A DNA stretch of 64,000 nt. Source: Breoghania corrubedonensis. Lineage in GTDB: Bacteria > Pseudomonadota > Alphaproteobacteria > Rhizobiales > Stappiaceae. The translations under genes and the position numbers were made by a program. The DNA lies in NCBI RefSeq assembly GCF_003053845.1, contig NZ_QAYG01000001.1:1556078-1620077 (forward strand). Direction: 5' to 3'. Shown piece by piece: positions 52,682 to 62,451 of the stretch. Position 1 is the first letter of the stretch, and every line of letters starts with the position of its first letter. The notes under the pieces were generated by a model that did not search any database, was not told the origin of the DNA, and worked only from the letters and a program-made list of their open reading frames with translations.

Positions 52682-53359
52682 TCAGGCCGGATAACTGCGC
52701 GAGCCGAAGATCGCGCTGCCGACACGCACATGCGTGGCGCCATGGTCGATTGCGGTCTCGAAGTCGCCGGACATGCCCATGGAGAGGCAGGAAAGGTCGT
52801 TTCGGCGAGCGATCTTTTCCAGAAGGGCGAAATGCGGCGCAGGTGTCTCGTCGACGGGCGGTATGCACATCAGTCCCGCGATCGTCAGGCCGAAGTCGTG
52901 ACGGCAGCGTGCGATGAAGGCATCCGCCTCGCGCGCGCCGACGCCCGCCTTTTGCGGCTCGTCACCGGTGTTGATCTGGATGAAAAGCTTCAGCTCACGT
53001 CCTTGCGCTTCCATCTCCGCCTTTACGGCGCGGGCGATCTTGTCGCGGTCGATGGTGTGGATGGCGTCGAACAAAGCCACCGCATCGCGCGCCTTGTTGG
53101 ATTGCAGCGGGCCAATCAGGTGAAGCTCGATATCGGCGTGCTTTTCCTTCAGCGCAGGCCATTTGCCTTGCGCCTCCTGAACCCGGTTCTCGCCGAAGAT
53201 CCGCTGCCCGGCGTCTATGGCTGGCTGGATATCGGGCGCGTCGAACATCTTGGAAACCGCTATCAGCGTGACGTCGCCTTGCGCGCGACCAGCCTCGTGC
53301 TCGGCTGCGGCAATTCTGTCCCGTATGGAGGCAAGGTGGTCGGCCGCAGTCTCTGCCAT
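52682..53359 (-). CDS. YggS-type pyridoxal-phosphate homeostasis protein
   Basis: A protein of 225 residues of the alanine-racemase-like barrel without catalytic partner domain. The PLP lysine is in TLIAVSKMFDAPDI, and HLIGPLQSNKARDAV, LFIQINTGDEPQKAGV and LSMGMSGDFETAIDHGATHVRVGSAIFG are all typical. YggS/PLPHP proteins bind and distribute PLP in the cytoplasm. The start at 53359 has AAGGAG at good spacing; an in-frame ATG at 53398 is less likely. It is divergent from leuS, and the 183 bp between them hold no clear operator. Confidence 0.95.
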   Translation of the reverse strand: MAETAADHLASIRDRIAAAEHEAGRAQGDVTLIAVSKMFDAPDIQPAIDAGQRIFGENRVQEAQGKWPALKEKHADIELHLIGPLQSNKARDAVALFDAIHTIDRDKIARAVKAEMEAQGRELKLFIQINTGDEPQKAGVGAREADAFIARCRHDFGLTIAGLMCIPPVDETPAPHFALLEKIARRNDLSCLSMGMSGDFETAIDHGATHVRVGSAIFGSRSYPA

Positions 53360-53542
53360 TGGTGAACTCCTTTCCAGACGCGTCATTTTGAAATGCACCC
53401 GCGGCTCAAAAAATGCTACCCCGCATACGGTGGGTCATCACATTCTCGCACCGCTTTCGGTTGACCACGGAGCCGATTTCTGGTGACTGTCCCGCCAAGT
53501 ACGATTTCCTGAACTCCCGCGGAAAAGAAGACGGCGATATCA

Positions 53543-56155
53543 ATGGCGAGCGAGCGATACAACGCGCGCGAGGCGGAAGCCCGGTGGCAGAAGGTCTGGG
53601 ACGAGAAGGCGGTCTTTGCGACCGACAACGACGATCCACGACCGAAATATTATGTCCTTGAGATGTTCCCGTATCCTTCGGGGCGCATCCACATGGGCCA
53701 TGTGCGCAACTATGCCATGGGTGACGTTGTCGCCCGCTACAAGCGCGCCAGGGGCTTCAACGTCCTGCATCCGATGGGCTGGGATGCCTTCGGCATGCCG
53801 GCAGAGAACGCCGCCATGCAGAACAAGGTCCACCCCAAGGGCTGGACCTACGACAACATCGCCACCATGCGTACGCAGCTGAAGTCCATGGGGCTGTCGC
53901 TCGACTGGAACCGTGAATTCGCGACCTGCGATGTCGAGTACTACACGCATCAGCAGCACCTCTTCCTCGACATGCTGAAGGCGGGGCTCGCCTACCGCCG
54001 CAAGTCGAAGGTCAACTGGGATCCGGTCGATATGACCGTGCTCGCCAACGAGCAGGTGATCGACGGTCGTGGCTGGCGTTCCGGCGCGGCCGTCGAGCAG
54101 CGCGAGCTGACCCAGTGGTTCTTCAAGATAACCGAATTCGCACCCGACCTTCTGGACGCGCTGGAAACGCTCGACCAGTGGCCGGAAAAGGTCCGGCTGA
54201 TGCAGAAGAACTGGATCGGCAAGTCGGAAGGCCTGCGGGTGCGCTTTGAGTTCACTGCGCCCGCTCCTACGGGTGACGAGACGCTGGAGATCTTCACCAC
54301 GCGGCCTGACACGCTGTTCGGCGCGAGCTTCATGGGGCTTTCGGCGGATCATCCGATCACCGCGAAACTCGCCGAGAGCAATCCGGAGATCGCGGCCTTC
54401 GTCGAGGAATGTCATCGTATCGGTACGTCCGCCGCGGCGATCGAGACGGCGGAAAAGAAGGGGATCGATACGGGCCTGAAAGTCCGTCATCCCTTCGATC
54501 CCGACCGCCTGCTGCCGGTCTATGTTGCCAATTTCATCTTGATGGATTACGGCACCGGCGCGATCTTTGCCTGCCCGGCGCACGACCAGCGCGATCTCGA
54601 CTTCGCCAACAAGTATGGTCTGCCCGTTACGCCCGTGGTGTTGCCCAGGGATGCCGATCCGGCAAGCTTCCGGATCATGGAGGAGGCCTACACGGGTGAC
54701 GGCACGATCTTCAATTCCGACTTCCTGAACGGGATGGAGATCGAGGCGGCGAAGAACGAGGTTGCCGGCCGGCTCGAAGCCCGCAAGATCGACGGTGCGC
54801 CGCAGGGCGAACGCCAGGTCAACTACCGGCTTCGCGACTGGGGCATCTCGCGCCAGCGCTACTGGGGCTGCCCGATCCCGGTGATCCATTGCGACGACTG
54901 CGGCGTGGTGCCGGTTCCGGTCGAGGACCTGCCGGTGAAGCTTCCCGACGACGTCACCTTCGACAAGCCGGGCAACCCGCTCGACCGCCATCCGACCTGG
55001 CGCGACGTCGCCTGCCCGCATTGCGGCAAGCCGGCGCGGCGCGAAACGGACACGATGGATACGTTCGTCGATTCGTCCTGGTACTTCGTGCGCTTCACCG
55101 CGCCGCATGCGGGAACGCCCACCGACAAGTCGGCCGCCGATGGCTGGCTGCCTGTTGATCAGTATATCGGCGGTATCGAACACGCGATCCTGCACCTGCT
55201 CTATTCGCGCTTCTTCGCTCGCGCGATGAAGGTGACGGGCCACATGAATGTCGAAGAGCCGTTCAAGGGCATGTTCACGCAAGGCATGGTCACACACGAG
55301 ACCTACCGCGCGCCGGATGGCGCCTGGTTGAATCCGGCCGAGATCCGCATCGAGGGCGAGGGCGGCGAACGCAGTGCCTTCCGTCTGTCCGACGGCGCGG
55401 CGGTGACGATCGGCTCCATCGAGAAGATGTCGAAGTCGAAGAAGAACACGGTCGATCCCACTGACATCCTGGGTGCATATGGTGCCGATACGGCGCGCTG
55501 GTTCATGCTGTCCGACAGCCCCCCTGAGCGCGATGTGATCTGGACCGAGGAAGGCGTGCAGGGCGCGCACCGGTTCGTGCAGCGCGTCTGGCGGCTTGTC
55601 GGAGATGTCGCCGAACAGGTTGCCGCGGACGGCGCACGGCCCGACAGCTTCTCGGATGCGGCGATTGAGATCCGCCGCGCGACGCACAAGACCCTGGCCG
55701 GCGTCGAGCACGATATCGAACATCTCGGGTTCAACCGTGCCGTCGCCAAGCTCTACGAACTCGTCAACACGCTTGCCAAGGCCGTAAATGCGGCGCCTTC
55801 GTCGCTCGACGTCGCTTGGGCAATCCGAGAATCCGCGCGCTACCTGGTTCAGATGATGGCGCCGATGACGCCGCATCTGGCGGAGGAATGCTGGTCGGTA
55901 CTCGGTCATACGGATCTGCTGGCCGAAGCCGACTGGCCGGCGCTGGAGGCCGACCTGCTGGTGGAGGATTCCATCCTCCTGCCGGTTCAGGTCAACGGCA
56001 AGAAGCGGGCGGAGTTGACCATCGAACGCGATGCGTCGCAATCTGACATCGAAGCTGCTGCGCTGGCGCTGGATGCAGTGCAGCGGTCTTTGGAAGGCCG
56101 GGCTCCGCGCAAGGTCATCGTCGTCCCGCAGAGGATCGTGAATGTCGTTGTCTGA
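53543..56155 (+). CDS. leuS: Leucyl-tRNA synthetase
   Basis: A class I synthetase of 870 residues. The HIGH-type motif is [17 protein letters not shown], the CP1 editing domain with its threonine-rich [13 protein letters not shown] and [17 protein letters not shown] regions lies at about 225-420, the zinc-like CxxC regions are IHCDDCG and VACPHCGK, and the KMSKS motif is [12 protein letters not shown]. The anticodon-binding domain and a complete C-terminal domain follow. It charges tRNA-Leu. The next gene, lptE, starts inside its last codons (14-bp overlap). Confidence 0.97.
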   Translation: MASERYNAREAEARWQKVWDEKAVFATDNDDPRPKYYVLEMFPYPSGRIHMGHVRNYAMGDVVARYKRARGFNVLHPMGWDAFGMPAENAAMQNKVHPKGWTYDNIATMRTQLKSMGLSLDWNREFATCDVEYYTHQQHLFLDMLKAGLAYRRKSKVNWDPVDMTVLANEQVIDGRGWRSGAAVEQRELTQWFFKITEFAPDLLDALETLDQWPEKVRLMQKNWIGKSEGLRVRFEFTAPAPTGDETLEIFTTRPDTLFGASFMGLSADHPITAKLAESNPEIAAFVEECHRIGTSAAAIETAEKKGIDTGLKVRHPFDPDRLLPVYVANFILMDYGTGAIFACPAHDQRDLDFANKYGLPVTPVVLPRDADPASFRIMEEAYTGDGTIFNSDFLNGMEIEAAKNEVAGRLEARKIDGAPQGERQVNYRLRDWGISRQRYWGCPIPVIHCDDCGVVPVPVEDLPVKLPDDVTFDKPGNPLDRHPTWRDVACPHCGKPARRETDTMDTFVDSSWYFVRFTAPHAGTPTDKSAADGWLPVDQYIGGIEHAILHLLYSRFFARAMKVTGHMNVEEPFKGMFTQGMVTHETYRAPDGAWLNPAEIRIEGEGGERSAFRLSDGAAVTIGSIEKMSKSKKNTVDPTDILGAYGADTARWFMLSDSPPERDVIWTEEGVQGAHRFVQRVWRLVGDVAEQVAADGARPDSFSDAAIEIRRATHKTLAGVEHDIEHLGFNRAVAKLYELVNTLAKAVNAAPSSLDVAWAIRESARYLVQMMAPMTPHLAEECWSVLGHTDLLAEADWPALEADLLVEDSILLPVQVNGKKRAELTIERDASQSDIEAAALALDAVQRSLEGRAPRKVIVVPQRIVNVVV

Positions 56156-56672
56156 TTTCACCGGCCGCTTTCGCGTCCTTGGCCTCGTTTGCGCGCTCTT
56201 CGTGCTGGCAGGCTGCAATGTTCGTCCGCTCTACGGGACGATCAGCACCGGCAGCGCTCCCGCACAGGAAGAGCTTGCGGCGATCGATATCGATCCGGCG
56301 GATGATCGCGTCCAGCAGGTGCTGCGCAATGAGCTCATCTTCCTGTTCCAGCGCGGCGGTGAGGCCGCGCCGGCGCGCTACCGACTGAGAATGATCCTCA
56401 ACAGCACGAAGTCGTCTGTCGCGGTGGAGGAACTCTCCGACGTGCCGGCGGCCTATCTGGTGCAGATGACCACGAGCTTCGCCCTGTCGGAAGTCGCGAC
56501 GGGCAGGACGCTGCTGACCGGCTCCACCTTCGCCAACGCCTCCTACGACTTCTCCAACCAGCGCTTCGCCAATCTGCGTGCGGCGCGGGATGCGGAAGAC
56601 CGGGCGGCGAAGGTGATCGCAGACGATATCCATACCCGCATCGCGGCCTATTTCGCCGAGCAGAAATCCTGA
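56142..56672 (+). CDS. lptE: LptE, outer-membrane LPS-assembly lipoprotein
   Basis: A protein of 176 residues with a lipoprotein signal (hydrophobic 12-23) and lipobox LAGC, then VRPLYGT, a hallmark of alphaproteobacterial LptE. The remainder is a two-layer fold with [20 protein letters not shown] and [39 protein letters not shown]. LptE plugs the LptD barrel that inserts lipopolysaccharide into the outer membrane. It overlaps leuS by 14 bp and precedes holA, a common synteny. Confidence 0.92.
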   Translation: MSLSDFTGRFRVLGLVCALFVLAGCNVRPLYGTISTGSAPAQEELAAIDIDPADDRVQQVLRNELIFLFQRGGEAAPARYRLRMILNSTKSSVAVEELSDVPAAYLVQMTTSFALSEVATGRTLLTGSTFANASYDFSNQRFANLRAARDAEDRAAKVIADDIHTRIAAYFAEQKS

Positions 56673-56769
56673 GGCCAGCGATGGCTGGGGCTACGTCTGT
56701 CGGGCTTTCGGGTTCTCTTTCCGTCGGTGCGCGGCGCCGATGGCCAGACGAGGCTTTCAGGATCTCACC

Positions 56770-57810
56770 ATGGTCGCCTTGAAACCCGCCGAGATAGATC
56801 GTTTTCTCGCAAACCCATCAGCCGATATGGCGGTTGTGCTCGTCTACGGGCCCGATGCCGGTCTCGTCAACGAACGCGCCAAGGCTATCGTCGAGATCTC
56901 CGCCAAGGGGAACGATGATCCCTTCAGCCGGGTGAAACTGGACGCGTCGGAACTGGTGTCCGATCCCCAGCGTCTGGTCGACGAATATCTCACCGTTCCG
57001 CTCTTCGGCGGCAAGCGTATCATCTGGGTGCGCGATGTCGGGGCGAAGAACCTGTCACCGTCGGTCGAGCCCGTGCTGAAGGCGGCTGGAGGCGACGCCC
57101 TGGTGATAATCGAGGCGGGGGACCTGAAGAAGGGCATCGGGCTTCGAAAGGTCATCGAAGGGGCGCGGAACGCGGTCGCCATACCCTGCTACGCGGATGC
57201 CACGCGCGACCTCGACCGGTTGATCGACGAGGAAACCAGGCAAGCGAACCTGACGATCACGCGCGAAGCGCGCGCCGCGTTGCATTCGCTTCTGGGGGTG
57301 GACCGTCTCGCCTCGCGCGGCGAGATTTCCAAACTCTGCCTCTATGCGCTCGGAAAGGGCCGGGTGGAAGCCGAGGATGTGGAAGCGATTGTCGGCGATG
57401 CCTCGGCCTTCGCGCTCGACGCGTTGATCGATGCGGCGGCGAACGGCGATCTGGCAACTCTCGATCATGGTCTCGACCGGCTGGATGCTTCGGGGCTGGA
57501 TGCGTCCGTCATCGCGGGGCAGGCGCTGAGGCGGTTCCAGTGGCTGCAGATGGCGCGTGCCGAAATGGAGGCCGGAGCGTCGCCGGACGATCTCGTCAAG
57601 CGGGCCCGCCCGGCGGTCTATTTCAAGCGCCAGCCGCTGGTCGCCCAGCAGATCCGGCTGTGGACGCCGCCGCGCGTCGCCCGAGCGCTGGAGATTCTGA
57701 ACGAGGCGACATTCAAGTCCCGCACCATGCCGCATCTGGCCCAGGCCCTCGTTTCGGATACCCTTCTCACGCTGGCGCGTGTCGCACGCAGCGCCGGCGG
57801 ACGTCGGTAG
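56770..57810 (+). CDS. holA: DNA polymerase III delta subunit
   Basis: A protein of 346 residues. It begins MVALKPAEIDRFLANPSADM and shows VVLVYGPDAGLVNERAKAIVE, the delta-family DPFSRVKLDASEL, and a helical collar domain ending KRQPLVAQQIRLW...ALEILNEATFKSRTMPHLAQALVSDTLLTLARVARSA. Delta opens the beta clamp in the clamp loader. The ATG at 56770 has AGGAT in front; an upstream in-frame ATG at 56740 is an alternative. A hairpin lies 12 bp after the stop. Confidence 0.93.
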   Translation: MVALKPAEIDRFLANPSADMAVVLVYGPDAGLVNERAKAIVEISAKGNDDPFSRVKLDASELVSDPQRLVDEYLTVPLFGGKRIIWVRDVGAKNLSPSVEPVLKAAGGDALVIIEAGDLKKGIGLRKVIEGARNAVAIPCYADATRDLDRLIDEETRQANLTITREARAALHSLLGVDRLASRGEISKLCLYALGKGRVEAEDVEAIVGDASAFALDALIDAAANGDLATLDHGLDRLDASGLDASVIAGQALRRFQWLQMARAEMEAGASPDDLVKRARPAVYFKRQPLVAQQIRLWTPPRVARALEILNEATFKSRTMPHLAQALVSDTLLTLARVARSAGGRR

Positions 57811-57821
57811 AGGAACGGCAA

Positions 57822-57842
57822 CAGGTGGGATCGCCCCACCTG
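57822..57842. terminator. Hairpin between convergent holA and GMC genes
   Basis: CAGGTGGG (57822-57829) pairs with CCCACCTG (57835-57842) over a 5-nt loop; flanking GGCA and CCGCC could extend it with a bulge. It lacks a T-run but is placed where both transcripts should end. Confidence 0.5.
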
Positions 57843-57865
57843 CCGCCATCGAGACATGGCCGACT

Positions 57866-59437
57866 TCAGAGCTTGCCCGCCGCCATTTCGCCGGTAATGA
57901 ACTCCGCCTGACGAATTGCCAGCGAGACGATCGTCAGCGTCGGATTTTCCGAAGCACCCGTGGTGAACTGGCTGCCGTCGGAGACGAACAGGTTGGCGAT
58001 GTCATGGCTCTGGCCATGTTTGTTGACCACGCCGTCCCGCGCCTTCTCGCTCATCCGGTTGGTGCCCAGATTGTGCGTCGAGGGATAGGGCGGTGTCGGG
58101 AAAGTGCGCGTCGCGCCCACCGCGTCATAGAGCGCCGATCCTTGCGCATAGGCGTGGTTGCGCATGGCGAGATCGTTCGCGTGATCGGAGAAGTTGACGT
58201 TCGCCACCGGCATGCCGAAGGCGTCCTTCTCCGTACCATGCAGGGTGACGGCATTGGTTTCCTGCGGCATGTCCTCGCCGACGAGCCACATGCCGGCCAT
58301 GTTCTCGTAGCCTTCCAGCGCGCTGGCAAACGAGCGGCCCCAGGAGCCGGGATCGAGGAAGGCGGCCATGAAGGGCAGGCCAAGCGACAGGGTCTCCATC
58401 TCGTAGCCGCCGACGAAGCCGCGCGAGGGATCGAAACGGGATTCGTCGCGGACGATGCCGGCCATGGTGGTGCCGCGATACATGTGAACCGGCTTGTCGA
58501 AGACCGCGTAGACTGATCCGGTCATGTGCCGCATGTAGTTGCGCCCGACCTGGCCCGACGAGTTGGCGAGGCCATTCGGGAACATCGATGAGGCTGAATT
58601 CAGCAACAGGCGCGGGCTCTCAATGGAATTGCCGGCCACCGCCACGATGCGCGCCTTCTGGCGCTGCTCATTGCCATCCTTGTCGGCATAGACGACGCCG
58701 GTGACCTTGCCCGTCTTGTCGTGCTCGATCCGGAGCACCTGCGAATTGGGCCGGACCTCCATGTGACCGGTCGCCTCGCCCTTGGGGATTTCGGTGTAGA
58801 GCGTCGACCACTTGGCGCCCCACTTGCATCCCTGAAAGCAGAAGCCCGTCTGCTGGCACGAATTGCGGCCGTCGCGGGGTTGCGAGTTGATCGCCATGTG
58901 GCCGGTATTGCATTCCTTGTAGCCGAGCTTGTCGGCGCCGGCCTTCATGATCTTGAAGTTGTTGTTGCCGGGAAGGCCCGGAATGTCGTTGGTCCGGGTC
59001 ACGCCCATCTTGTCCTCGGCCCGGGCGTAATAGGGCTCCATCTCGGCAAGCGTGATCGGCCAGTCCAGCAGGTTCGCGCCGTCGAGCGCGCCGTAATGGG
59101 TCCGCGCCTTGAACTCGTGCTCCTGGAAGCGCAGCGAGGCGCCGGCCCAGTGCGTGGTTGAACCGCCCACCGCCTTGACGATCCATGCCGGCAGGTTCGG
59201 GAAGTCTGTCGCAACCCGCCAGTCGCCCGAGGTCATGCGCTTGTCGGTCCAGGCGAGCTGGGAAAAGCTCGCCCATTCGTCGTTGATGAAGTCTTCGTAT
59301 TCGTGCCGGGCCCCGGCCTCCAGAATGACGACGTCGATGCCCTTCTGGGCCAGTTCGTTGCCCAGCGTTCCGCCGCCGGCGCCCGAACCGATGATGACGA
59401 CGACGCTGTCGTCCGTGTGCTCATAAGGAGCAGCCAT
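57866..59437 (-). CDS. GMC-family flavin dehydrogenase, gluconate 2-dehydrogenase large-subunit type
   Basis: A protein of 523 residues with the FAD fold VVVIIGSGAGGGTLGNELAQKG, the GMC signature AVGGSTTHWAGASLRF and the C-terminal THNLGTNRMS plus NLFVSDGSQFTTGASENPTLTIVSLAIRQAE. A cysteine cluster, CQQTGFCFQGCKWG at about residues 192-203, resembles the iron-sulfur site of membrane-bound sugar dehydrogenases. No signal peptide is visible, so it would travel with its Tat-carrying small subunit, encoded 54 bp upstream. A typical third partner, a multiheme cytochrome c, is absent from the window. The substrate is likely a sugar, sugar acid or polyol. Confidence 0.9.
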   Translation of the reverse strand: MAAPYEHTDDSVVVIIGSGAGGGTLGNELAQKGIDVVILEAGARHEYEDFINDEWASFSQLAWTDKRMTSGDWRVATDFPNLPAWIVKAVGGSTTHWAGASLRFQEHEFKARTHYGALDGANLLDWPITLAEMEPYYARAEDKMGVTRTNDIPGLPGNNNFKIMKAGADKLGYKECNTGHMAINSQPRDGRNSCQQTGFCFQGCKWGAKWSTLYTEIPKGEATGHMEVRPNSQVLRIEHDKTGKVTGVVYADKDGNEQRQKARIVAVAGNSIESPRLLLNSASSMFPNGLANSSGQVGRNYMRHMTGSVYAVFDKPVHMYRGTTMAGIVRDESRFDPSRGFVGGYEMETLSLGLPFMAAFLDPGSWGRSFASALEGYENMAGMWLVGEDMPQETNAVTLHGTEKDAFGMPVANVNFSDHANDLAMRNHAYAQGSALYDAVGATRTFPTPPYPSTHNLGTNRMSEKARDGVVNKHGQSHDIANLFVSDGSQFTTGASENPTLTIVSLAIRQAEFITGEMAAGKL

Positions 59438-59491
59438 GGTGTTTCCTCCGTATCGTCCTTGTTCCCGTCGGATCCGCGGTCTTCGCCGCGT

Positions 59492-60085
59492 TCACAGCCA
59501 GTCGATGTCGTCGAAGCCGCGATGGATGTAGCCGCCCTTGGAATAGGACTCGCCCTCGTAACCGAAGAGCGGCCAGATCTCTTTCTGGTTGTAGAGAGAG
59601 ACGACGAGACCGCCGCGCACGGTCTGGAAGAACGCAGTGCCCTCGATCTGGCTGAGAACGGCGACGCGTTCCTCCTCCCAGCCAAGGCCGCGATAGCCGC
59701 CCGTGCCCGCGCGCGCATCGAGATCGCCGATGCCACCTTCGATCAGGTCGCGATGGCTTTCATTCTCCGCCGCCTTTTTGTCGTGATCCTTCACGGCGAT
59801 GGCGTAGAAGCGGTCGGCGATACGGTCGTGCGGATAAATGTCGCGCGCCATCTGGATGAGCGTCGCCATCGTCTCCGGCTTCAGCGATGCGGTCTCAAGT
59901 CCCCAGGCCTGGCTCGGGCAGATCACCGCCCGGCCGGAGACGACGAGCAGGGCGCCGAGCCCGGTAACGGCGGTGCCGCGCAGGAGTGCGCGCCGGGAAA
60001 GTCCGGTGTTCGCCGCTCCGCGATGTTCATCAATGTGCGCATCATCGTCCAGGCGCGCGGCCCGGCCGGAATAAACTGTCGGCAT
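59492..60085 (-). CDS. Gluconate 2-dehydrogenase small subunit (subunit 3 family)
   Basis: A protein of 197 residues with a Tat leader in its N-terminal part (LSRRALLRGTAVTGLGALLVV, about 34-55) and then the family's helical region: TLIQMARDIYPHDRIADRFY, LEGGIGDLDARAG-like and FFQTVRGGLVVSLYNQKEIWPLFGYEGESYSKGGYIHRGFDDIDWL. It acts as a folding and export partner of the flavin subunit. The start at 60085 has GGAGGAAAG upstream. It is the first gene of a two-gene unit with the GMC dehydrogenase. Confidence 0.9.
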   Translation of the reverse strand: MPTVYSGRAARLDDDAHIDEHRGAANTGLSRRALLRGTAVTGLGALLVVSGRAVICPSQAWGLETASLKPETMATLIQMARDIYPHDRIADRFYAIAVKDHDKKAAENESHRDLIEGGIGDLDARAGTGGYRGLGWEEERVAVLSQIEGTAFFQTVRGGLVVSLYNQKEIWPLFGYEGESYSKGGYIHRGFDDIDWL

Positions 60086-60109
60086 TGTCTTTCCTCCCAT
60101 TTTCAAAGA

Positions 60110-60145
60110 CACCGCCGACGGCCCCTCCCAGAGCCCTCGGCGGTG
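60110..60145 (-). terminator. Hairpin between the VOC gene and the dehydrogenase unit
   Basis: CACCGCCGA (60110-60118) pairs with TCGGCGGTG (60137-60145) over an 18-nt loop. In the direction of transcription it starts 4 bp after the VOC gene stop and is followed by TCTTTGAAAAT, so it may be a weak terminator or attenuator before the dehydrogenase genes. Confidence 0.45.
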
Positions 60146-60148
60146 GTT

Positions 60149-60544
60149 TCAGCGGTATCGTCCGTGCTGCTGCAGTACTTCGATCTTGTAGCCGTCCGGG
60201 TCCTCCACGAAGAAGAAACGCGCCATCAGGGCGCCGTCGTGGTGGAGTTCCTTGATATCGCGCGGGACGATGCCATTCGCCTTGAAGCGGGCGTGCTCGG
60301 CATCGAGATCCTCGACGCAGAAGGCGATATGGCCGTAACCGTCGCCAAGATCGTAGGGTTCGCCGCGATCCTTGTTGATCGTCAGCTCGACCTCGAAATC
60401 GGCCTCAGCGTTGCGCAGGTAGACAAGAGTGAAATCGTCGAAATCGTAACGGTCCGCGATGCCGAGGCCGAACGCCTTGTTGTAGAAGGCGACAGAACGG
60501 CCCTCGTCGAGGGCGCGGATCATCATGTGAATGGCTTTTGCCAC
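60149..60544 (-). CDS. VOC-family protein, lactoylglutathione lyase-like
   Basis: A protein of 131 residues with the glyoxalase I fold: HMMIRALDEGRSVAFYNKAFGLGIADRYDFDDFTLVYLRN, the metal-ligand strand GYGHIAFCVEDLDAEHARF and ARFFFVEDPDGYKIEVLQQ with the late glutamate. The start is a GTG at 60544 after CGGAGG at good spacing; two internal ATGs at the MM pair are alternatives. It may be a true glyoxalase I or a related dioxygenase or isomerase. It is upstream of the dehydrogenase unit on the same strand, separated by a hairpin. Confidence 0.85.
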   Translation of the reverse strand: MAKAIHMMIRALDEGRSVAFYNKAFGLGIADRYDFDDFTLVYLRNAEADFEVELTINKDRGEPYDLGDGYGHIAFCVEDLDAEHARFKANGIVPRDIKELHHDGALMARFFFVEDPDGYKIEVLQQHGRYR

Positions 60545-60776
60545 CGGATACCTCCGTTTGGTCTTGATGCTCCGGAAACCGGGGTGCTCGACCCCAAGTA
60601 TGATCAGCATCGGGGAAAAGTGGTGGCAGTTGACTACCACGCCGGGCGCGTCGGTTGGGCGTTGGCCGCCGGCCGCGCTCTTCTTGCCCGAAAGCACGCT
60701 TGCGCCGGCGCGTTCGAGCACGAATACTTGGGGCGGCTGCGGCGCAAGAATCCGTGGGCTCAGGGAGAAAAGACAC

Positions 60777-61079
60777 ATGTGCAGGGTATTTGCCGGACAG
60801 GATCCCGCCGGCTACAAGCAGATCAACCGGTCGGTCCGCATCGCGGGTCATTCCACGTCGATCCAGCTCGAGGCGACCTTCTGGGCGCTTCTCGACGAGA
60901 TTGCCGCCGGCCAGGGCCTGACAACGCCGAAATTCCTGTCGCAGCTCTATGACGAGGCGATCGAGATCAACGGCACGATCCCCAATTTCGCCTCCATGTT
61001 GCGCACCTCCTGCGCCCTCTATCTGAAGGGGCACCGGCCGGAGCCGGAAGAGGTTGAGATACTTCGGCAGATCGCCTGA
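60777..61079 (+). CDS. Ribbon-helix-helix domain protein (RHH_4 type)
   Basis: A protein of 100 residues: MCRVFAGQDPAGYKQINRSVRIAGHSTSIQLEATFWALLDEIAAGQGLTTPKFLSQLYDEAIE... shows the ribbon (RSVRIAGHSTSIQLE) and the two helices of an RHH DNA-binding domain, the form common in alphaproteobacteria. It should bind DNA as a dimer. AGGGAG precedes the ATG with long spacing. It stands alone between the VOC gene (divergent) and an aminotransferase gene, with 115 bp before the latter. Its targets are unknown. Confidence 0.82.
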   Translation: MCRVFAGQDPAGYKQINRSVRIAGHSTSIQLEATFWALLDEIAAGQGLTTPKFLSQLYDEAIEINGTIPNFASMLRTSCALYLKGHRPEPEEVEILRQIA

Positions 61080-61194
61080 CGTGCGGGCCTGCGGCCAACG
61101 CGACACGAGGACAATCCGTGCGCGAGGCATTGGGCGCGCGACGAGGAGCCTGATCCGGGTCCACACCCTGGCGGGCTGAGGGGGAGAATGGCGC

Positions 61195-62391
61195 ATGCTC
61201 ACCACGATTTCAGGCTTCGACCGGATCGGCGAGGAAAACGCTTTTGCCGTGCTGGCTCGGGCCACCGAACTGGGTGCCAGAGGCCGCGACATCATCAATC
61301 TGGGGATCGGTCAGCCGGATTTCGCGACGCCGCCGCATATCGTCGAAGCCGCGGTGAAGGCGCTGAGGGACGGGCACCATGGCTACACCCCGGCAACCGG
61401 GATCGCGCCGCTGCGCGAAGCGGTCGCGGCCGATCTCCTGAAGCGCGCCGGGGCGGAGGTCTCGCCGGAAAACGTCATCATCGTGCCGGGCGGCAAGGTG
61501 ACGATGTTCGCCGCGATCGCGATGTTCGGAGAGCCGGGAGCGGAGATCCTCTATCCCGATCCGGGCTTCCCGATCTACCGCTCGATGATCGAGTTCACCG
61601 GAGCGACACCCGTTCCCGTGCCGATCCGTGAGGAGAACGCCTTTGCGTTCTCCGCCGACGAGCTGCTGGGCCTCATCACGGCGAAGACACGGCTCGTCAT
61701 TGTCAATTCCCCGGCTAATCCGTGCGGCGGCGTCACGCCACGGTCCGAGATGGACACGCTTGTCGCGGGCCTTCAGCGTCATCCGCACGTCGCGATCCTG
61801 TCCGACGAGATCTATGGTCAGATGACCTATGACGGTGAGGAACACGTCTCGTTGCTCACATTCCCGGAAATCCGCGATCGGCTGATCCTGCTCGACGGCT
61901 GGTCGAAGACCTATGCGATGACGGGCTGGCGGCTGGGCTATTCCGTGTGGCCTGATGCGCTCTACGACAAGGTGCGCAAGCTGGCGGTCAACGCCTGGTC
62001 CTGCGTCAACGCGCCAGCGCAATATGCGGGGCTTGCGGCATTGACCGGCCCGCAGGACGCGGTTGGCGAAATGGTTGCGGAATTCGACGCCCGGCGCAAG
62101 CTGGTGGTCGATGGCCTCAACGCCATACCCGATGTGTCGTGCATCATGCCGAAGGGCGCCTTCTATGCCTTTCCCAATATCGCGGCGACGGGCTGGAAGG
62201 CCAAGGCGTTGGCCTCCGCGCTTCTGGAGGAGGTGGGCGTGGCGCTCATCGGCGGGCCGGATTTCGGCACGCTGGGCGAGGGGTATGTGCGCGTCTCGTA
62301 TGCCAATTCGCGCGAGAACATCGCCCGCGCACTGGAGCGGATGGAAGACTTTCTGGCCATGGAAACGAGGGCGCGGCGGGTCGAGCGCTGA
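61195..62391 (+). CDS. Class I/II PLP-dependent aminotransferase
   Basis: A protein of 398 residues with INLGIGQPDFATPPHIVEAAVKAL, HHGYTPATGIAPLREAVA, NSPANPCGGVTPRSEMD, the aspartate-tyrosine pair in ILSDEIYGQM and the PLP lysine Lys238 in WSKTYAMTGWRLGY. The final substrate-binding arginine is in GYVRVSYANSRENI. It belongs to the aspartate aminotransferase fold; the amino donor is not clear. A terminator follows and the next gene converges. Confidence 0.9.
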   Translation: MLTTISGFDRIGEENAFAVLARATELGARGRDIINLGIGQPDFATPPHIVEAAVKALRDGHHGYTPATGIAPLREAVAADLLKRAGAEVSPENVIIVPGGKVTMFAAIAMFGEPGAEILYPDPGFPIYRSMIEFTGATPVPVPIREENAFAFSADELLGLITAKTRLVIVNSPANPCGGVTPRSEMDTLVAGLQRHPHVAILSDEIYGQMTYDGEEHVSLLTFPEIRDRLILLDGWSKTYAMTGWRLGYSVWPDALYDKVRKLAVNAWSCVNAPAQYAGLAALTGPQDAVGEMVAEFDARRKLVVDGLNAIPDVSCIMPKGAFYAFPNIAATGWKAKALASALLEEVGVALIGGPDFGTLGEGYVRVSYANSRENIARALERMEDFLAMETRARRVER

Positions 62392-62403
62392 ACGACCCGG
62401 TCC

Positions 62404-62429
62404 GGCGGGCAATCGAAGGATCGCCCGCC
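62404..62429. terminator. Hairpin terminator after the aminotransferase gene
   Basis: GGCGGGC (62404-62410) pairs with GCCCGCC (62423-62429); inside, ATC and GAT can also pair around GAAG. A T-rich ATTCTTTT follows nine bases later on the plus strand. It lies between two convergent genes. Confidence 0.6.
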
Positions 62430-62451
62430 CCGGCCATTCTTTTGCTCCCGC

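Noticed and set aside
53540-56218. Open frame of 892 codons on the minus strand opposite leuS
   Set aside because: It is the mirror of a GC-rich synthetase gene. The translation is rich in Arg, Asp and Gly with no domain, while the plus strand shows all LeuS motifs.
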